A stretch of DNA of 64,000 bases, taken from NCBI RefSeq assembly GCF_900114975.1, contig NZ_FOUU01000002.1, positions 447,848 to 511,847 on the forward strand, written 5' to 3'. Positions 26,495 to 34,645 of the stretch are shown here, piece by piece. Within the stretch, counting starts at the first letter, position 1. The number at the start of each line of letters is the position of its first letter. The notes beneath the pieces are model-generated. The model made no database searches. It was not told the origin of the DNA and was given only the letters and a program-made list of their open reading frames with translations. Source of the stretch: Thermodesulforhabdus norvegica (GTDB lineage Bacteria; Desulfobacterota; Syntrophobacteria; Syntrophobacterales; Thermodesulforhabdaceae). The position numbers were made by a program, and so were the translations under genes.

Positions 26495-26582
26495 TGGTGC
26501 CGAAGGCCGGACTCGAACCGGCACGGGGTTACCCCCACCACCCCCTCAAGATGGCGTGTCTACCAAATTCCACCACTTCGGC
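26495..26582 (-). tRNA. tRNA-Leu (GAG)
   Basis: 88 bases including encoded CCA. The acceptor stem GCCGAAG pairs with CTTCGGC. The D arm has GGTGGAATTTGGTAGACAC, the anticodon stem CCATC/GGTGG encloses the loop TTGAGGG (anticodon GAG), there is a long variable arm with a GGGG/CCCC stem as expected for class II leucine tRNA, and the T arm is GCCGG TTCGAGT CCGGC. All stems close. Confidence 0.95.
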
Positions 26583-27444
26583 ACTTCACCGGTTTATTAA
26601 CCACAATTTTCGTCGGTTTTCAAGTAATTTTTGGGTTGCTTCGAAAAATTCGATGTGACGAAAATGGGAGGCGGAGATATCTTGGATGTGGTTTGCCCGG
26701 GGAACTTAGGCAGTCCATCTTGCAATGTGAAAAACGTAAAGAAAAAGCGGGAGGACTGGCCGTTTTGAAAAGCGAGCTCGACCGTCAAATGGTCATGCGG
26801 GAGGTTTTTTGTCTACGAGCTATGCCTTTGGTCATGCGACGTTTTTATGCGGGTTGGGGTATGTGAGATGGAATGTCTTTAGCAAACGGATCTGTGGCTT
26901 CAACGGTCGGTATTCTCAAAAGAATACTTTGAAAAAAGAAGTCGGGATGAACTCATCGAAACGCCTACCGAGCTACCTATGTGCCCGGTTTTCCTGGAAC
27001 CACACAAGCAGGGGATGATTTCTTCCACCGGAGCACTATCGGGTAACGCTATCTCGACTTGTTTTTCAAGTAATTGCAAGTTTATGGATATTATGTTAAG
27101 GAATTATTGAAATAGTTTTGAAACGGTGAGGAAATGGATTTTACAGTTAGTTCTCAACATTATACAGATAAGATCAGGCGAGTAGAAAACAGAGCCAAAA
27201 CAACGAGCCGCAGGCAAGTTTTGCTACGTCCCCATTATTATCCCTGACCTAGTTTGCCTCGAAATTCACTGAAGTTGCCGTGTTTCCTATTTGAAATGGC
27301 GGGATAGTTTGCGTGCCTGAATCTGAGTTCTCGCTTTGGAGTTGATTTTTGTGATGGTGGTGCCCGGAAACTCCGGCGATTTTAGAAGGATTTTCATCGG
27401 TTAAGAGTAAGATCAATTATAAAAACCAGAAAGGAGGTAAGGTT
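26583..27444. other. Gene-free stretch between tRNA-Leu and the betaine transporter
   Basis: About 860 bases with no supported gene. It contains the second degenerate repeat copy (26868-27000), is partly bounded by a 13-bp direct repeat (26617 and 27064), and turns AT-rich before the transporter operon. The last bases hold the ribosome site AAAGGAGGTAAGGTT. A short open frame at 26809-27018 is part of the repeat and is probably a relic. Confidence 0.55.
26617..27076 (+). repeat. 13-bp direct repeats bounding a 430-bp relic segment
   Basis: TTTTCAAGTAATT occurs at 26617-26629 and 27064-27076. The enclosed segment holds a degenerate repeat (about 26868-27000) that matches 527-650 in pattern and in a decayed peptide frame (FSKRICGF...GMNSS). 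The arrangement could reflect an old insertion or a duplication. The repeats are too long for a simple insertion-sequence target duplication, so the mechanism is uncertain. Confidence 0.4.
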
Positions 27445-28416
27445 ATGAAAAGGTTTCTTGGCTTTGTGGCAGTTGCGCTTGCGTTTTTGACAGTGGTTTT
27501 CGGTCCAAATAGTGCTAAAGCTGAAGAACCTGTTGTTATTGCTCAGCAAACCTGGTCTGCTTCGATTGCCCTGTCCAACATCATGAAGTACGTACTGGAA
27601 GAGAAGCTGGGAATACCGGCCAAGATACTTCCACTGGCTCAGCCGGCTACATGGGCTGCTATGGATAAGGGCGACGGATCTGTGGACGTGAAAGCCGAGA
27701 TATGGATGCCCAATGAAGAGGCCTACTGGAAGAAGTATGTGGAAGAGAGAAAGACTGTTGAAGCAAGTCTTTTGTTTGACAATGCACCTCAGGGATGGGT
27801 TGTACCCACATGGGTTGCAGAAAAATACAACATCAAAACATACAAAGATCTGATACCCCATGCAAAGATATTTGACATAAATGGTGATGGCAAAGGTGAT
27901 ATTTGGTGTGGAGCCGGAGGATGGCAGTCAACTCAGATTACAAGGGTGCAAATAAGAGATCTGGGCCTGGAGAAGTACTTTGATCCACTGGTTCTGGAAG
28001 TATGGGTTTTCCAGGCGCAATTGAAGGAAGCAATGAGAAAGAAAAAGCCCATACTTTTTTATTACTGGGCCCCAGAATGGATATGGGCTGTTTACGACCT
28101 TACCTGGGTTAAATTGCCTGACTATGATCCGGCAAAATGGAAATTTATCCCCGGCAAACCCGAAGAAAGCTATGTTGCGTGCGGATGGAAGCCGGCCAGT
28201 GTTTACGTGGGCTATGGTGTCCATCTAAAGAAGAAAAATCCCAAAGCGTATAAGTTTTTTAAAAACTTTTTTATCCCGATGGAGGAGGAGAGCAAGCTGA
28301 TCGCAGAACTTGAGGATGTGCCGGGAAATCCTGCAAAACCGGCAGAAGTCGTTGCCAGAGAGTGGGTAGAGTCTCATCCTGAAATCGTAGGAAAGTGGCT
28401 TGCCGGAGTGAAGTAA
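27445..28416 (+). CDS. Glycine betaine-type ABC transporter substrate-binding protein
   Basis: 323 residues with a signal peptide (MKRFLGFVAVALAFLTVVFG...SAKA). The mature protein fits the OpuAC/ProX fold: VIAQQTWSASIALSNIMKYV at the start, several conserved tryptophans that could form an aromatic cage for a quaternary amine (for example in QPATWAAM, EIWMPNE and YYWAPEWIWA), and a C-terminal hinge region. It heads an operon with an ATPase and a permease. Glycine betaine or proline betaine is the most likely ligand. Uptake would serve osmoprotection or supply a methylated-amine substrate. Confidence 0.85.
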   Translation: MKRFLGFVAVALAFLTVVFGPNSAKAEEPVVIAQQTWSASIALSNIMKYVLEEKLGIPAKILPLAQPATWAAMDKGDGSVDVKAEIWMPNEEAYWKKYVEERKTVEASLLFDNAPQGWVVPTWVAEKYNIKTYKDLIPHAKIFDINGDGKGDIWCGAGGWQSTQITRVQIRDLGLEKYFDPLVLEVWVFQAQLKEAMRKKKPILFYYWAPEWIWAVYDLTWVKLPDYDPAKWKFIPGKPEESYVACGWKPASVYVGYGVHLKKKNPKAYKFFKNFFIPMEEESKLIAELEDVPGNPAKPAEVVAREWVESHPEIVGKWLAGVK

Positions 28417-28499
28417 ACCACCTTTCCAGGGGCAGGTGTTATATACCTGCCCTGGACATTGTTAATTGATTTCTTGGGTAATTAAGGGTCAGGGTATTT

Positions 28500-29675
28500 A
28501 TGGAACGTATTAGATGTTCAGGTGTCTGGAAGATATTCGGTCAGAATGGGAACCGGGTTATTGACAATTGGGACCAATACAGAGATCTGTCCAAAACTGA
28601 GTTGCTCAAAAAGACCGGCTGTGTGGTAGGCGTCAGGGATGTGTCATTTTCGGTAACCTCTGGAGAAATATTCGTTATCATGGGACTTTCCGGTAGCGGA
28701 AAGTCAACCCTTTTGAGATGTATTAACAGGCTTCATGAGCCTACCAGAGGGCGCGTGTATATAGATGGTGAGGACATTACGGACGTTTCACAAAAAACGC
28801 TTCTCGACATAAGGCGACGCAAAATTGCAATGGTTTTTCAGCACTTTGCACTTCTTCCACATAGAAGGGTTATTGATAATGTGGCCTACGGTCTGGAGAT
28901 TCAGGGAGTAGATAAACGGACGCGGTATGCCAGAGCCGCCGAAGTTCTTGAGTTAGTGGGTTTAAAGGGGTGGGAGAGGCAATATCCCCACGAACTGAGT
29001 GGAGGAATGCAGCAAAGAATGGGACTTGCCAGAGCACTTGCACCCGATCCTGAGATTCTCCTGATGGATGAGGCCTTTAGTGCCCTGGACCCGTTGATTA
29101 GAAGGCAGATGCAAGAAGAGTTCGTCAAACTCCTTAAGGTTGTTCAGAAAACCATTGTTTTTGTTACCCATGATCTTCACGAAGCGCTGAGGATTGCAAC
29201 GAGAATTGCTATAATGAGAGCCGGTGCTTTTGAGCAGATCGGGACACCTGCAGAGATAGTGTTGAAACCGAAGACCAAATACATATCCGATTTTGTGCGA
29301 GATCTTCCCAAAGCACAATTCGTGACGGCTCGGGACATTATGGATCCCCCGTCTAAGTGGGCTGTAAGAGATGACCAGACAGGGGAACAGGTTATCAACA
29401 AAATGAATGCCGAGGGAATATGGCATGCCTACGTTGTCGATTCACACAGGCGGATATGTGGTGTAGTTGACTATAGGTCCGTTATACAGGGTAATGGTAA
29501 CTCTGTACTGGATTATCTGTCACGGGATTTTCCCGTGCAGGATCAGAATACCTTTCTGGAGAAGCTTATAGACGTAGCGGCCAGGACTTCGGTTCCTATA
29601 GCCGTAATCGATGAAAATAAGCGCCTGGTAGGCGTCGTTTCGAGAGAGCGTCTTCTTGAAACCCTGGCATCATAA
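28500..29675 (+). CDS. proV: Betaine/proline-type ABC transporter ATP-binding protein
   Basis: 391 residues. Walker A GLSGSGKS, Q-loop MVFQHFALLPHR, signature LSGGMQQRMGLARAL and Walker B ILLMDEAFSALD are complete. After residue 275 come two CBS domains (TARDIMDPPS... and ...RLVGVVSRERLLETL), which in OpuA-type transporters sense ionic strength or cyclic-di-AMP. The start at 28500 lies 83 bp after the binding-protein gene. It belongs with the downstream permease. Confidence 0.9.
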   Translation: MERIRCSGVWKIFGQNGNRVIDNWDQYRDLSKTELLKKTGCVVGVRDVSFSVTSGEIFVIMGLSGSGKSTLLRCINRLHEPTRGRVYIDGEDITDVSQKTLLDIRRRKIAMVFQHFALLPHRRVIDNVAYGLEIQGVDKRTRYARAAEVLELVGLKGWERQYPHELSGGMQQRMGLARALAPDPEILLMDEAFSALDPLIRRQMQEEFVKLLKVVQKTIVFVTHDLHEALRIATRIAIMRAGAFEQIGTPAEIVLKPKTKYISDFVRDLPKAQFVTARDIMDPPSKWAVRDDQTGEQVINKMNAEGIWHAYVVDSHRRICGVVDYRSVIQGNGNSVLDYLSRDFPVQDQNTFLEKLIDVAARTSVPIAVIDENKRLVGVVSRERLLETLAS

Positions 29676-29698
29676 ATGATAAGGAGTGTCCAATAAAT

Positions 29699-30558
29699 AT
29701 GAGTAACAGCCAGTTTCCCGTAAGGATTCCTTTGGGTCGATGGATAGAAATTGTAATAACCTGGATTACCGACCATTGCGAGTCTGCATTCGATGGTGTG
29801 ACCAAATCAATTGCAGTGGTGCTTGCCCAGATTGATTATTTTTTAATGCTATTCCTTATCCTGTTGTAATTCTGGCGGTCTTTGCGATAGCATGGTTTCT
29901 GTCAGGGCGAAAAACGGCTTTTTTTTCGGCTGCAAGCCTTTTTCTTCTGGGATCATTCGGGCTGTGGTCTGAAGGGATGAGCACGATTGCCCTTGTTACT
30001 ACCTCGGTTTTTATATCCGTGGTTCTTGGGCTTCCTCTGGGCATATTGGCGGCCAGAAGTGATCGCTTCGATGCTTTTATAAGGCCCATCCTTGATGGTA
30101 TGCAGACGATACCCAGCTTTGTGTATCTTATTCCCGCCATAATGTTGTTTGGCATTGGTAATGTGCCGGGCGTTCTTGCCACGGTGGTCTTTTCATTGCC
30201 GCCTATGGTGCGGCTAACGAATCTTGGAATCAGGCAGGTTGATCCGGAAGTCGTAGAGGCCGGCAGGGCTTTTGGATCAACTTCATGGCAGTTGCTTGTA
30301 AAAATACAGTTGCCCCTTGCTCTTCCCGCCATAATGACCGGTGTAAACCAGACGGTGATGATGGCCCTTTCCATGGTGGTGGTTGCCGCCATGATAGGAG
30401 CAGGTGGACTGGGGTATAAGATTCTGTACAGTATACAACGGGTGAATCTGGCGGTTGGCGTTGAATCGGGCCTTGGGATTTTGTTCATAGCCATGATATT
30501 GGATCGCATTCTGCAGGGTATCACAAGGCGTCAGCAGAAAGCTATTTTTAGACAATAA
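29699..30558 (+). CDS. proW: Betaine-type ABC transporter permease, interrupted by a -1 frameshift
   Basis: Two frames together make one normal permease of about 286 residues. Frame 1 starts at ATG 29699 (ribosome site AAGGAG at 29681) and ends at TAA 29867 after ...AQIDYFLMLFLILL. The -1 frame continues with AIPYPVVILAVFAIAW and runs through the conserved permease region (FDAFIRPILDGMQTIPSFVY, then the EAA-type loop VEAGRAFGSTSWQLL) to 30558. The switch point is the slippery heptamer T TTT TTA at 29839-29845 in the correct phase. It may be programmed frameshifting, slippage on six T, a broken gene or a sequencing error. The prophage begins 9 bp after the stop. Confidence 0.7.
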
Positions 30559-30561
30559 ACA

Positions 30562-30566
30562 AAAAC
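30562..30566 (+). repeat. Target-site duplication, left copy
   Basis: AAAAC directly before the left end of the prophage, identical to AAAAC at 56629-56633 directly after the right end. A 5-bp duplication is what phage Mu and its relatives make on insertion. Confidence 0.9.
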
Positions 30567-30740
30567 TGTGATGTGACACGCAAAATGCGAAAGATGTGCA
30601 GGCGGTTTTTTGTGGCGATTGTGAAGTGATTTCAACATGTTAATGATAGTATATTGCCAAGTGGTAATATGCGAAAAATTGCGGTTTTTTGGCGGTTTTT
30701 GACATTTAAAATGCAAAATTTGACACTTAAAATGCGAAAA
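30567..30740 (+). repeat. Left-end transposase-type binding sites
   Basis: The consensus TGACACGTAAAATGCGAAAA occurs, reading rightward, at 30574-30593 (terminal site), 30700-30719 (TGACATTTAAAATGCAAAAT) and 30721-30740 (TGACACTTAAAATGCGAAAA). A weaker match ends at 30680 (TAATATGCGAAAAA). The last two full sites are 21 bp apart, two helical turns, so a protein would sit on one face. The CGAAAA side resembles the Mu MuA site consensus. This is inferred from sequence; no protein is known. Confidence 0.8.
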
Positions 30741-31174
30741 ACGAATGGGGTCTGGTGTTTAACGTTACTAAACATTGATCCCGGTTTCATGGGTGGGATT
30801 AGTCTATTTCTCGTCCTACCCAGCGGATGCGGCCGAGGATGTACCACTTTATGCCTTTTGCTGGGTCGATGTTGAATTCGAAGGGTTCGTAAATTGGGTT
30901 GTCGGATTGGCAAAGGAGGCGTTGGTTTTCTTTGAGAAGGACCACTCGTTTCACGGATATGGCGCCATCTGGCAACCTGACCAGATAGATTTTTCCGTTT
31001 TTTATTTCCAGCCTTGAGGAATTCTTGCTCAAACATGGTAGCCCAGTAGTCATAGATGCTCTGAAACTCCTCGACCGTAGGAACGTAGTCCAAAGCAACA
31101 GGATGCTGATATACCCTGCCGTCATCAAGTTCAAATTCTGTTTGGGTCACTCGAACAACCATCGCTCTTTTCAC
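30632..31174 (-). pseudogene. Small phage ORF fused to out-of-frame repressor remains
   Basis: The first 50-55 residues (MKRAMVVRVTQTEFELDDGR to about FEQEFLK) look like a genuine small phage protein, with conserved-looking PTVEEFQSIYDYW. From about 31010 on, the frame runs through the sequence of an S24 repressor end in another frame and becomes basic and proline-rich without similarity to anything. I read this as a deletion junction: the true small gene lost its end. GTG 31174 has GGAGG five bases upstream, and ATG 31162 is an alternative. A strong promoter lies at 31187-31215. Confidence 0.5.
30799..31011 (-). pseudogene. C-terminal fragment of S24/LexA-type phage repressor
   Basis: About 70 codons reading LEIKNGKIYLVRLPDGAISV, KRVVLL... 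and ending ILGRIRWVGREID. This is the end of a LexA/CI-like S24 peptidase repressor: the GKIYLVRLPDG strand, the catalytic lysine in SVKRV and the final GRIRWVGREI strand are all typical. The DNA-binding domain and the catalytic serine half are absent, so it cannot be functional alone. Position and leftward direction equal those of the Mu c repressor at the left end, so it marks where the early region once began. Confidence 0.7.
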
Positions 31175-31186
31175 CTCTCACCTCCA

Positions 31187-31215
31187 ATTATAGCACAAGA
31201 TTTTGGTAATGTCAC
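31187..31215 (-). promoter_or_regulatory. Leftward promoter with extended -10
   Basis: On the minus strand: -35 GTGACA (31210-31215, five of six), a 17-base spacer, and TGCTATAAT (31187-31195), an extended -10 with perfect TATAAT. It reads into the small ORF at 31174 and the repressor remains. It may be the old repressor promoter. Confidence 0.65.
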
Positions 31216-31257
31216 GCAGGTATTGGTAGGTTGGCCTTCCCTTGTACCTTGCCAAAG

Positions 31258-31734
31258 TCAATCAAGATTGATCAGGTAGTCGATTATGATTTCCTCGATT
31301 GCTTCCAGATCCTCATCCTGGACGACCAGGTAGGGACGGGCGGGGATTTCGACTTTATGACCCCTGCCGGCTTTACCGCCGAACTGGTGGATGGCGGCGT
31401 AGACGACGTTGGTGCCAACGGTTACCTCGTTCGAGCCTGCAGAGTAATGAATGGAGCTTCTTAGCCTGCCGCTTTCTGTGAGGATCTTTCCGGGCCAGTG
31501 GCCTCTTCTGCGCCTGAGTTCCTCTGTCACGGGGCTCAGGCGCTTCCATCTTTTCGATCCACCTTTCCACGAGCCTTCTTCGGCATATCGGCCCTCCCGC
31601 TCGAAGTTTTCGATCACGGAAGAGACGATAAGCTCGCCGATTTCCTCCATGACGGGTCGGAGGTTGTGCATTCTGGCCTGCAATTTTGCCAGCAGGTCCT
31701 TTACTTCCCTGTCATCGACTTCTAGCGTTATCAT
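31258..31734 (-). CDS. Virion morphogenesis protein, Mu gpG-like
   Basis: 158 residues from ATG 31734, with AAGGAG in good position; a longer upstream frame has no ribosome site. The central block FEREGRYAEEGSWKGGSKRW and the later ILTESGRLRSSIHY, then TNVVYAAIHQFGG and IPARPYL, are the hallmarks of the phage virion morphogenesis family (Mu gpG, lambda gpU-like tail completion). It is the last gene of the leftward packaging/head module. Tail completion or head-tail joining is the likely role. Confidence 0.85.
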   Translation of the reverse strand: MITLEVDDREVKDLLAKLQARMHNLRPVMEEIGELIVSSVIENFEREGRYAEEGSWKGGSKRWKRLSPVTEELRRRRGHWPGKILTESGRLRSSIHYSAGSNEVTVGTNVVYAAIHQFGGKAGRGHKVEIPARPYLVVQDEDLEAIEEIIIDYLINLD

Positions 31735-31870
31735 TCCTTGCTCCTTGATTTTCCCGCTCAGCAAATTATAGTTATTATGGGTCTGTGGTAAAATCCCCCG
31801 GCGATATGCTGAGCGTGTCCCCGGCACGCAAAAAACGGTGGGGCGAGGGGGTCCACCACACAGATTCTCC

Positions 31871-31895
31871 GGGAAGGCCGGGGCTTCCCTTTTTT
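31871..31895 (+). terminator. Rightward intrinsic terminator inside the leftward module
   Basis: GGGAAG (31871-31876), loop, CTTCCC (31884-31889), then six T on the plus strand. It lies just past the end of the leftward MuF gene. No plus-strand gene precedes it, so it would stop antisense or read-through transcription coming from the left end. On the minus strand the hairpin has no T-tract. Confidence 0.6.
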
Positions 31896-31896
31896 A

Positions 31897-33066
31897 TCAT
31901 AATCTGTCTAAAATTATCCGTCCCTTCTTGCGTATCGACTCTACGTCGCTGTGCGAAGCAAGCCTGAATGATGTGAGAAACAGTGTTCGGCGGCTCTTTG
32001 TAGCCTTCACAACTGCGTAATATATCTTATTCCCCCGCTTGTAGAAGACAAGAGTGCGCTCTCCATCTTGCACAACAAGATGAGCATCGCCTATGATTTG
32101 TGGCAGGCTGCGATAATCGTCGATTTTAAGTTCCGGATGGCGTTTAATATTCTTTGCAAGGCTTTCGTCACTTAGAAGCACAACTTGGCTCTTCGCTTCG
32201 ATTGCCTTTTTGTACTCTTCAGCAAATATGGCAACGGGGAAATTGCCCCGTGATTTGCCGAAGAAAAATCTCTCAAAGTCTGGCCCCTCCAGGGATTCTG
32301 TGACATAGCGCTCTGCGATCTCTCGTTCGTATTCGTCCAGATTAGGCCTCCACACCGTCTTGCCGGGATTAGAGCTGAATCCCGGATCGGGGCTTATGCC
32401 GTCGAATTCCACGACCTCCGTCGTTGATCCACGGCGCTTGCTGAGAGGGACGGTCTTCGTGGTGAGCCTGCCTTCGGAAGATTCGACGCGGTCTTCCAGG
32501 TCGTAGCGTTCGAGTTCTCTTCGAGAGAGGCTCCGGACGTGGCAGCGGCAGTTCCATCCGTTCGGCGGATAGAAGTGGTCCCAGAAGGGGTCATTGGCAG
32601 GGAATATCCTTCCGTGAAGCCTCGCATGGGATGGCCGCGTCTTGCGGTCGAGGACGGCGAGATATTGCCAGTAGGGTCTTCGGGCGGCCACGGCCGCCAT
32701 CTGCCAGTAGCGGCCGGCCTGGTAGGCGGACAGGATGTTCGTGGCAAATATGGTTCTGAGTCTCCAGAGCGTGCCCATCCACTTGTCGGTTACGGGGTCA
32801 TGGCCCCACCAGCCCTTGCGCTGCAGGATGGGCTCGATTTCTTTTTTGAATTCCTGGAAGGTCTTGCCTTCCGATATGGCCCTGTCGACGGCGTCGCGGA
32901 TATCCATGAGGATGTCCATTTTCATTACGCCGGCCACAGTGAAGGCCTTAGCGTGAGCCTCCTGCCAGAGATCCTGCCAGGAGAAGGTGATTTCAAAGCC
33001 CTTCTGGCGGAAGAACTTGACAGCTTCTTCCGGCTCCAGCTTGAAGGCATCAAGCAGTATCGCCAT
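31897..33066 (-). CDS. MuF-type minor head protein, possible C-terminal nuclease domain
   Basis: 389 residues. Residues about 1-210 match Mu gp30/gpF head morphogenesis proteins: RTIFATNILSAYQAGRYWQM, then LDRKTRPSHARLHGRIFPA and FYPPNGWNCRCHVRSLSRRE with the conserved cysteine pair. The last 100 residues (from about RHPELKIDDYRSLPQIIGDA to the end) form a separate small alpha/beta domain with strands IYYAVVKATK and RTLFLTSFRL. This resembles the Barnase/EndoU/RelE-like nuclease domains (PBECR group) often fused to MuF proteins. If so, the particle could deliver a toxin. The fold call is tentative. It overlaps the portal gene by 17 bp. Confidence 0.8.
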   Translation of the reverse strand: MAILLDAFKLEPEEAVKFFRQKGFEITFSWQDLWQEAHAKAFTVAGVMKMDILMDIRDAVDRAISEGKTFQEFKKEIEPILQRKGWWGHDPVTDKWMGTLWRLRTIFATNILSAYQAGRYWQMAAVAARRPYWQYLAVLDRKTRPSHARLHGRIFPANDPFWDHFYPPNGWNCRCHVRSLSRRELERYDLEDRVESSEGRLTTKTVPLSKRRGSTTEVVEFDGISPDPGFSSNPGKTVWRPNLDEYEREIAERYVTESLEGPDFERFFFGKSRGNFPVAIFAEEYKKAIEAKSQVVLLSDESLAKNIKRHPELKIDDYRSLPQIIGDAHLVVQDGERTLVFYKRGNKIYYAVVKATKSRRTLFLTSFRLASHSDVESIRKKGRIILDRL

Positions 33067-34645
33067 TTATTCGTCCCCAGAGTTCGCTCAAGAAAATTGC
33101 CTTCTGAAGAATACGCTCGATTTCTGCTCCGTTCATTTCCGGGTAAGCCGTTGCGATCCGCTCGCCGAGCTCGTCAAAGGAGTCAGCATCGTTAATGAGC
33201 TGCATGACGGGCTCAAGCAGGGTCCGCATGGCCTCGCCTATCTCTTCCGCCTCACCGAGGCGTTTAATCAGTGCGTCGATTTCGGCCTGCTGGGCCTGTA
33301 TTTTGTCGTCTGATCGGTTTGTCTGTTTCCGCTGGAGCTGGCGTCCCGGCTGCGGGAGCGAGCCGGCCAGGAGGTCACGGAGCGTCACATCGCCCTGCTC
33401 GGGTGCAGGTATGCCGAAGCGCTCACGTATCCACCAGAGCGGGATGTCCGTGAATCCAGACTTGACAAGGGTTTCAAGGACTTTCACGTCCTTTTCCCGC
33501 TCATCCGGCCTGGGGATTTCGAACTGAAGGTAGGGCACGGGGGCATCGGGACCGAAGTTGAGCTGTACGATCGGGCGTATGAGCTGATTGTTTATTGTTG
33601 CCTCTATAAGGGACGCGTCAGACTCAAGGATGTCGAGCCTCACCTCATTCAGCACCTGGGCCTTTGCGTAACTTCCGCCTGTTTCTCCGGTCATATATGT
33701 GCCCAGGATGGCCTTGCTGATCTGCTTTTCCGACCATTCCTGAAAAGCCATTTGCGGGTTCCCGGCTGCAGACCTGGCAACGTTGATGATGTCCACATCC
33801 ATGCCCTCCGGGAGGATCACGGCGGCGTCGGCCGCAATGTTCGACACGGCCTGAAGCAGGAGCTTCTGGTCGGCTTCGCTTGATCCCAGGGGGTATCGGC
33901 CTATGCGGATGGGTATGCCGAAGCTCTCGATGAACTGCACCCAGGCCCGTAATGTGTAATTTCGAAAAACGAAGAGCCAGGCGAGAACCCGGTAGAGCGG
34001 CGCCCGGTAGGGCGAGCCGCTTCGAGATGGGTGAAAATGAATCATCCACTTGCCTGAAATGAGCTCTTCTCCTTCGTATGATCCATCACGGAGTCTGAGC
34101 TCTGACGGCCGCTTTGGGTGGAACTGAAAGAACTGAAGCGGCCTGTGGACGATGGAGGCCGGAACGTACTGGCCGCCAGATATGTCCCAGATAATCTCGG
34201 TGCAGGACAGGCCCTTTCCTATAGCATCGCTCAGGGCAAAGACCAGCGCCGGGACGGATGTGCATTCTGCGATGTCGTTCTGCCTGTCCTGAAGAGAGTG
34301 CAGCACTGCGCTGACGAACTCTGCGATTTTCAGGGCCTGTTTTGAGTCGTCAGCGGGGAGAATTTCGTATTTCAGCCCGGTGATGGCTCGCCTCCGGGTT
34401 GACATCTCAGAAAATATATGCACGTCCCGCTCTTCCATGTCGTCGAAGAGCTGTGCCTGGGCGAAGATATCGCCTGCCGATGCCGCCTTGAGTATCGCGG
34501 CGAGTCTTGCCGGGGATGGCGTTCCCGCCGGCATCAGCTCGCCGTAGGTCCTGACGCCGGATATCTCCGGCGCGCCCTGTTCTTTCGTCAGCGACGATTT
34601 CTTGATCGGGTTCCCGGCGAAATCGTACAGCGTTGGTGTTCGCAT
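33050..34645 (-). CDS. Portal protein, Mu gp29 / DUF935
   Basis: 531 residues. Conserved DUF935 blocks are IFSEMSTRRRAITGLKYEIL, WDISGGQYVP, KWMIHFHPSRSGSPYRAPLY and EFGIPIRIGRYPLG-type sequence (FGIPIRIGRYPLG), then the MTGETGGSYAKAQVLNEVR block. The protein forms the dodecameric DNA channel at the head vertex. The C-terminal part is helical and charged. It abuts the terminase stop and overlaps the MuF start. Confidence 0.92.
   Translation of the reverse strand: MRTPTLYDFAGNPIKKSSLTKEQGAPEISGVRTYGELMPAGTPSPARLAAILKAASAGDIFAQAQLFDDMEERDVHIFSEMSTRRRAITGLKYEILPADDSKQALKIAEFVSAVLHSLQDRQNDIAECTSVPALVFALSDAIGKGLSCTEIIWDISGGQYVPASIVHRPLQFFQFHPKRPSELRLRDGSYEGEELISGKWMIHFHPSRSGSPYRAPLYRVLAWLFVFRNYTLRAWVQFIESFGIPIRIGRYPLGSSEADQKLLLQAVSNIAADAAVILPEGMDVDIINVARSAAGNPQMAFQEWSEKQISKAILGTYMTGETGGSYAKAQVLNEVRLDILESDASLIEATINNQLIRPIVQLNFGPDAPVPYLQFEIPRPDEREKDVKVLETLVKSGFTDIPLWWIRERFGIPAPEQGDVTLRDLLAGSLPQPGRQLQRKQTNRSDDKIQAQQAEIDALIKRLGEAEEIGEAMRTLLEPVMQLINDADSFDELGERIATAYPEMNGAEIERILQKAIFLSELWGRINGDTA

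Noticed and set aside
26809-27018. Small gene of 69 codons before the betaine operon
   Set aside because: It coincides with the degenerate repeat, has no ribosome site and no family.
30567-30798. CRISPR-like array at the prophage ends
   Set aside because: The repeats are imperfect, unevenly spaced and in opposite orientation at the two ends; they fit transposase sites, not a spacer array.
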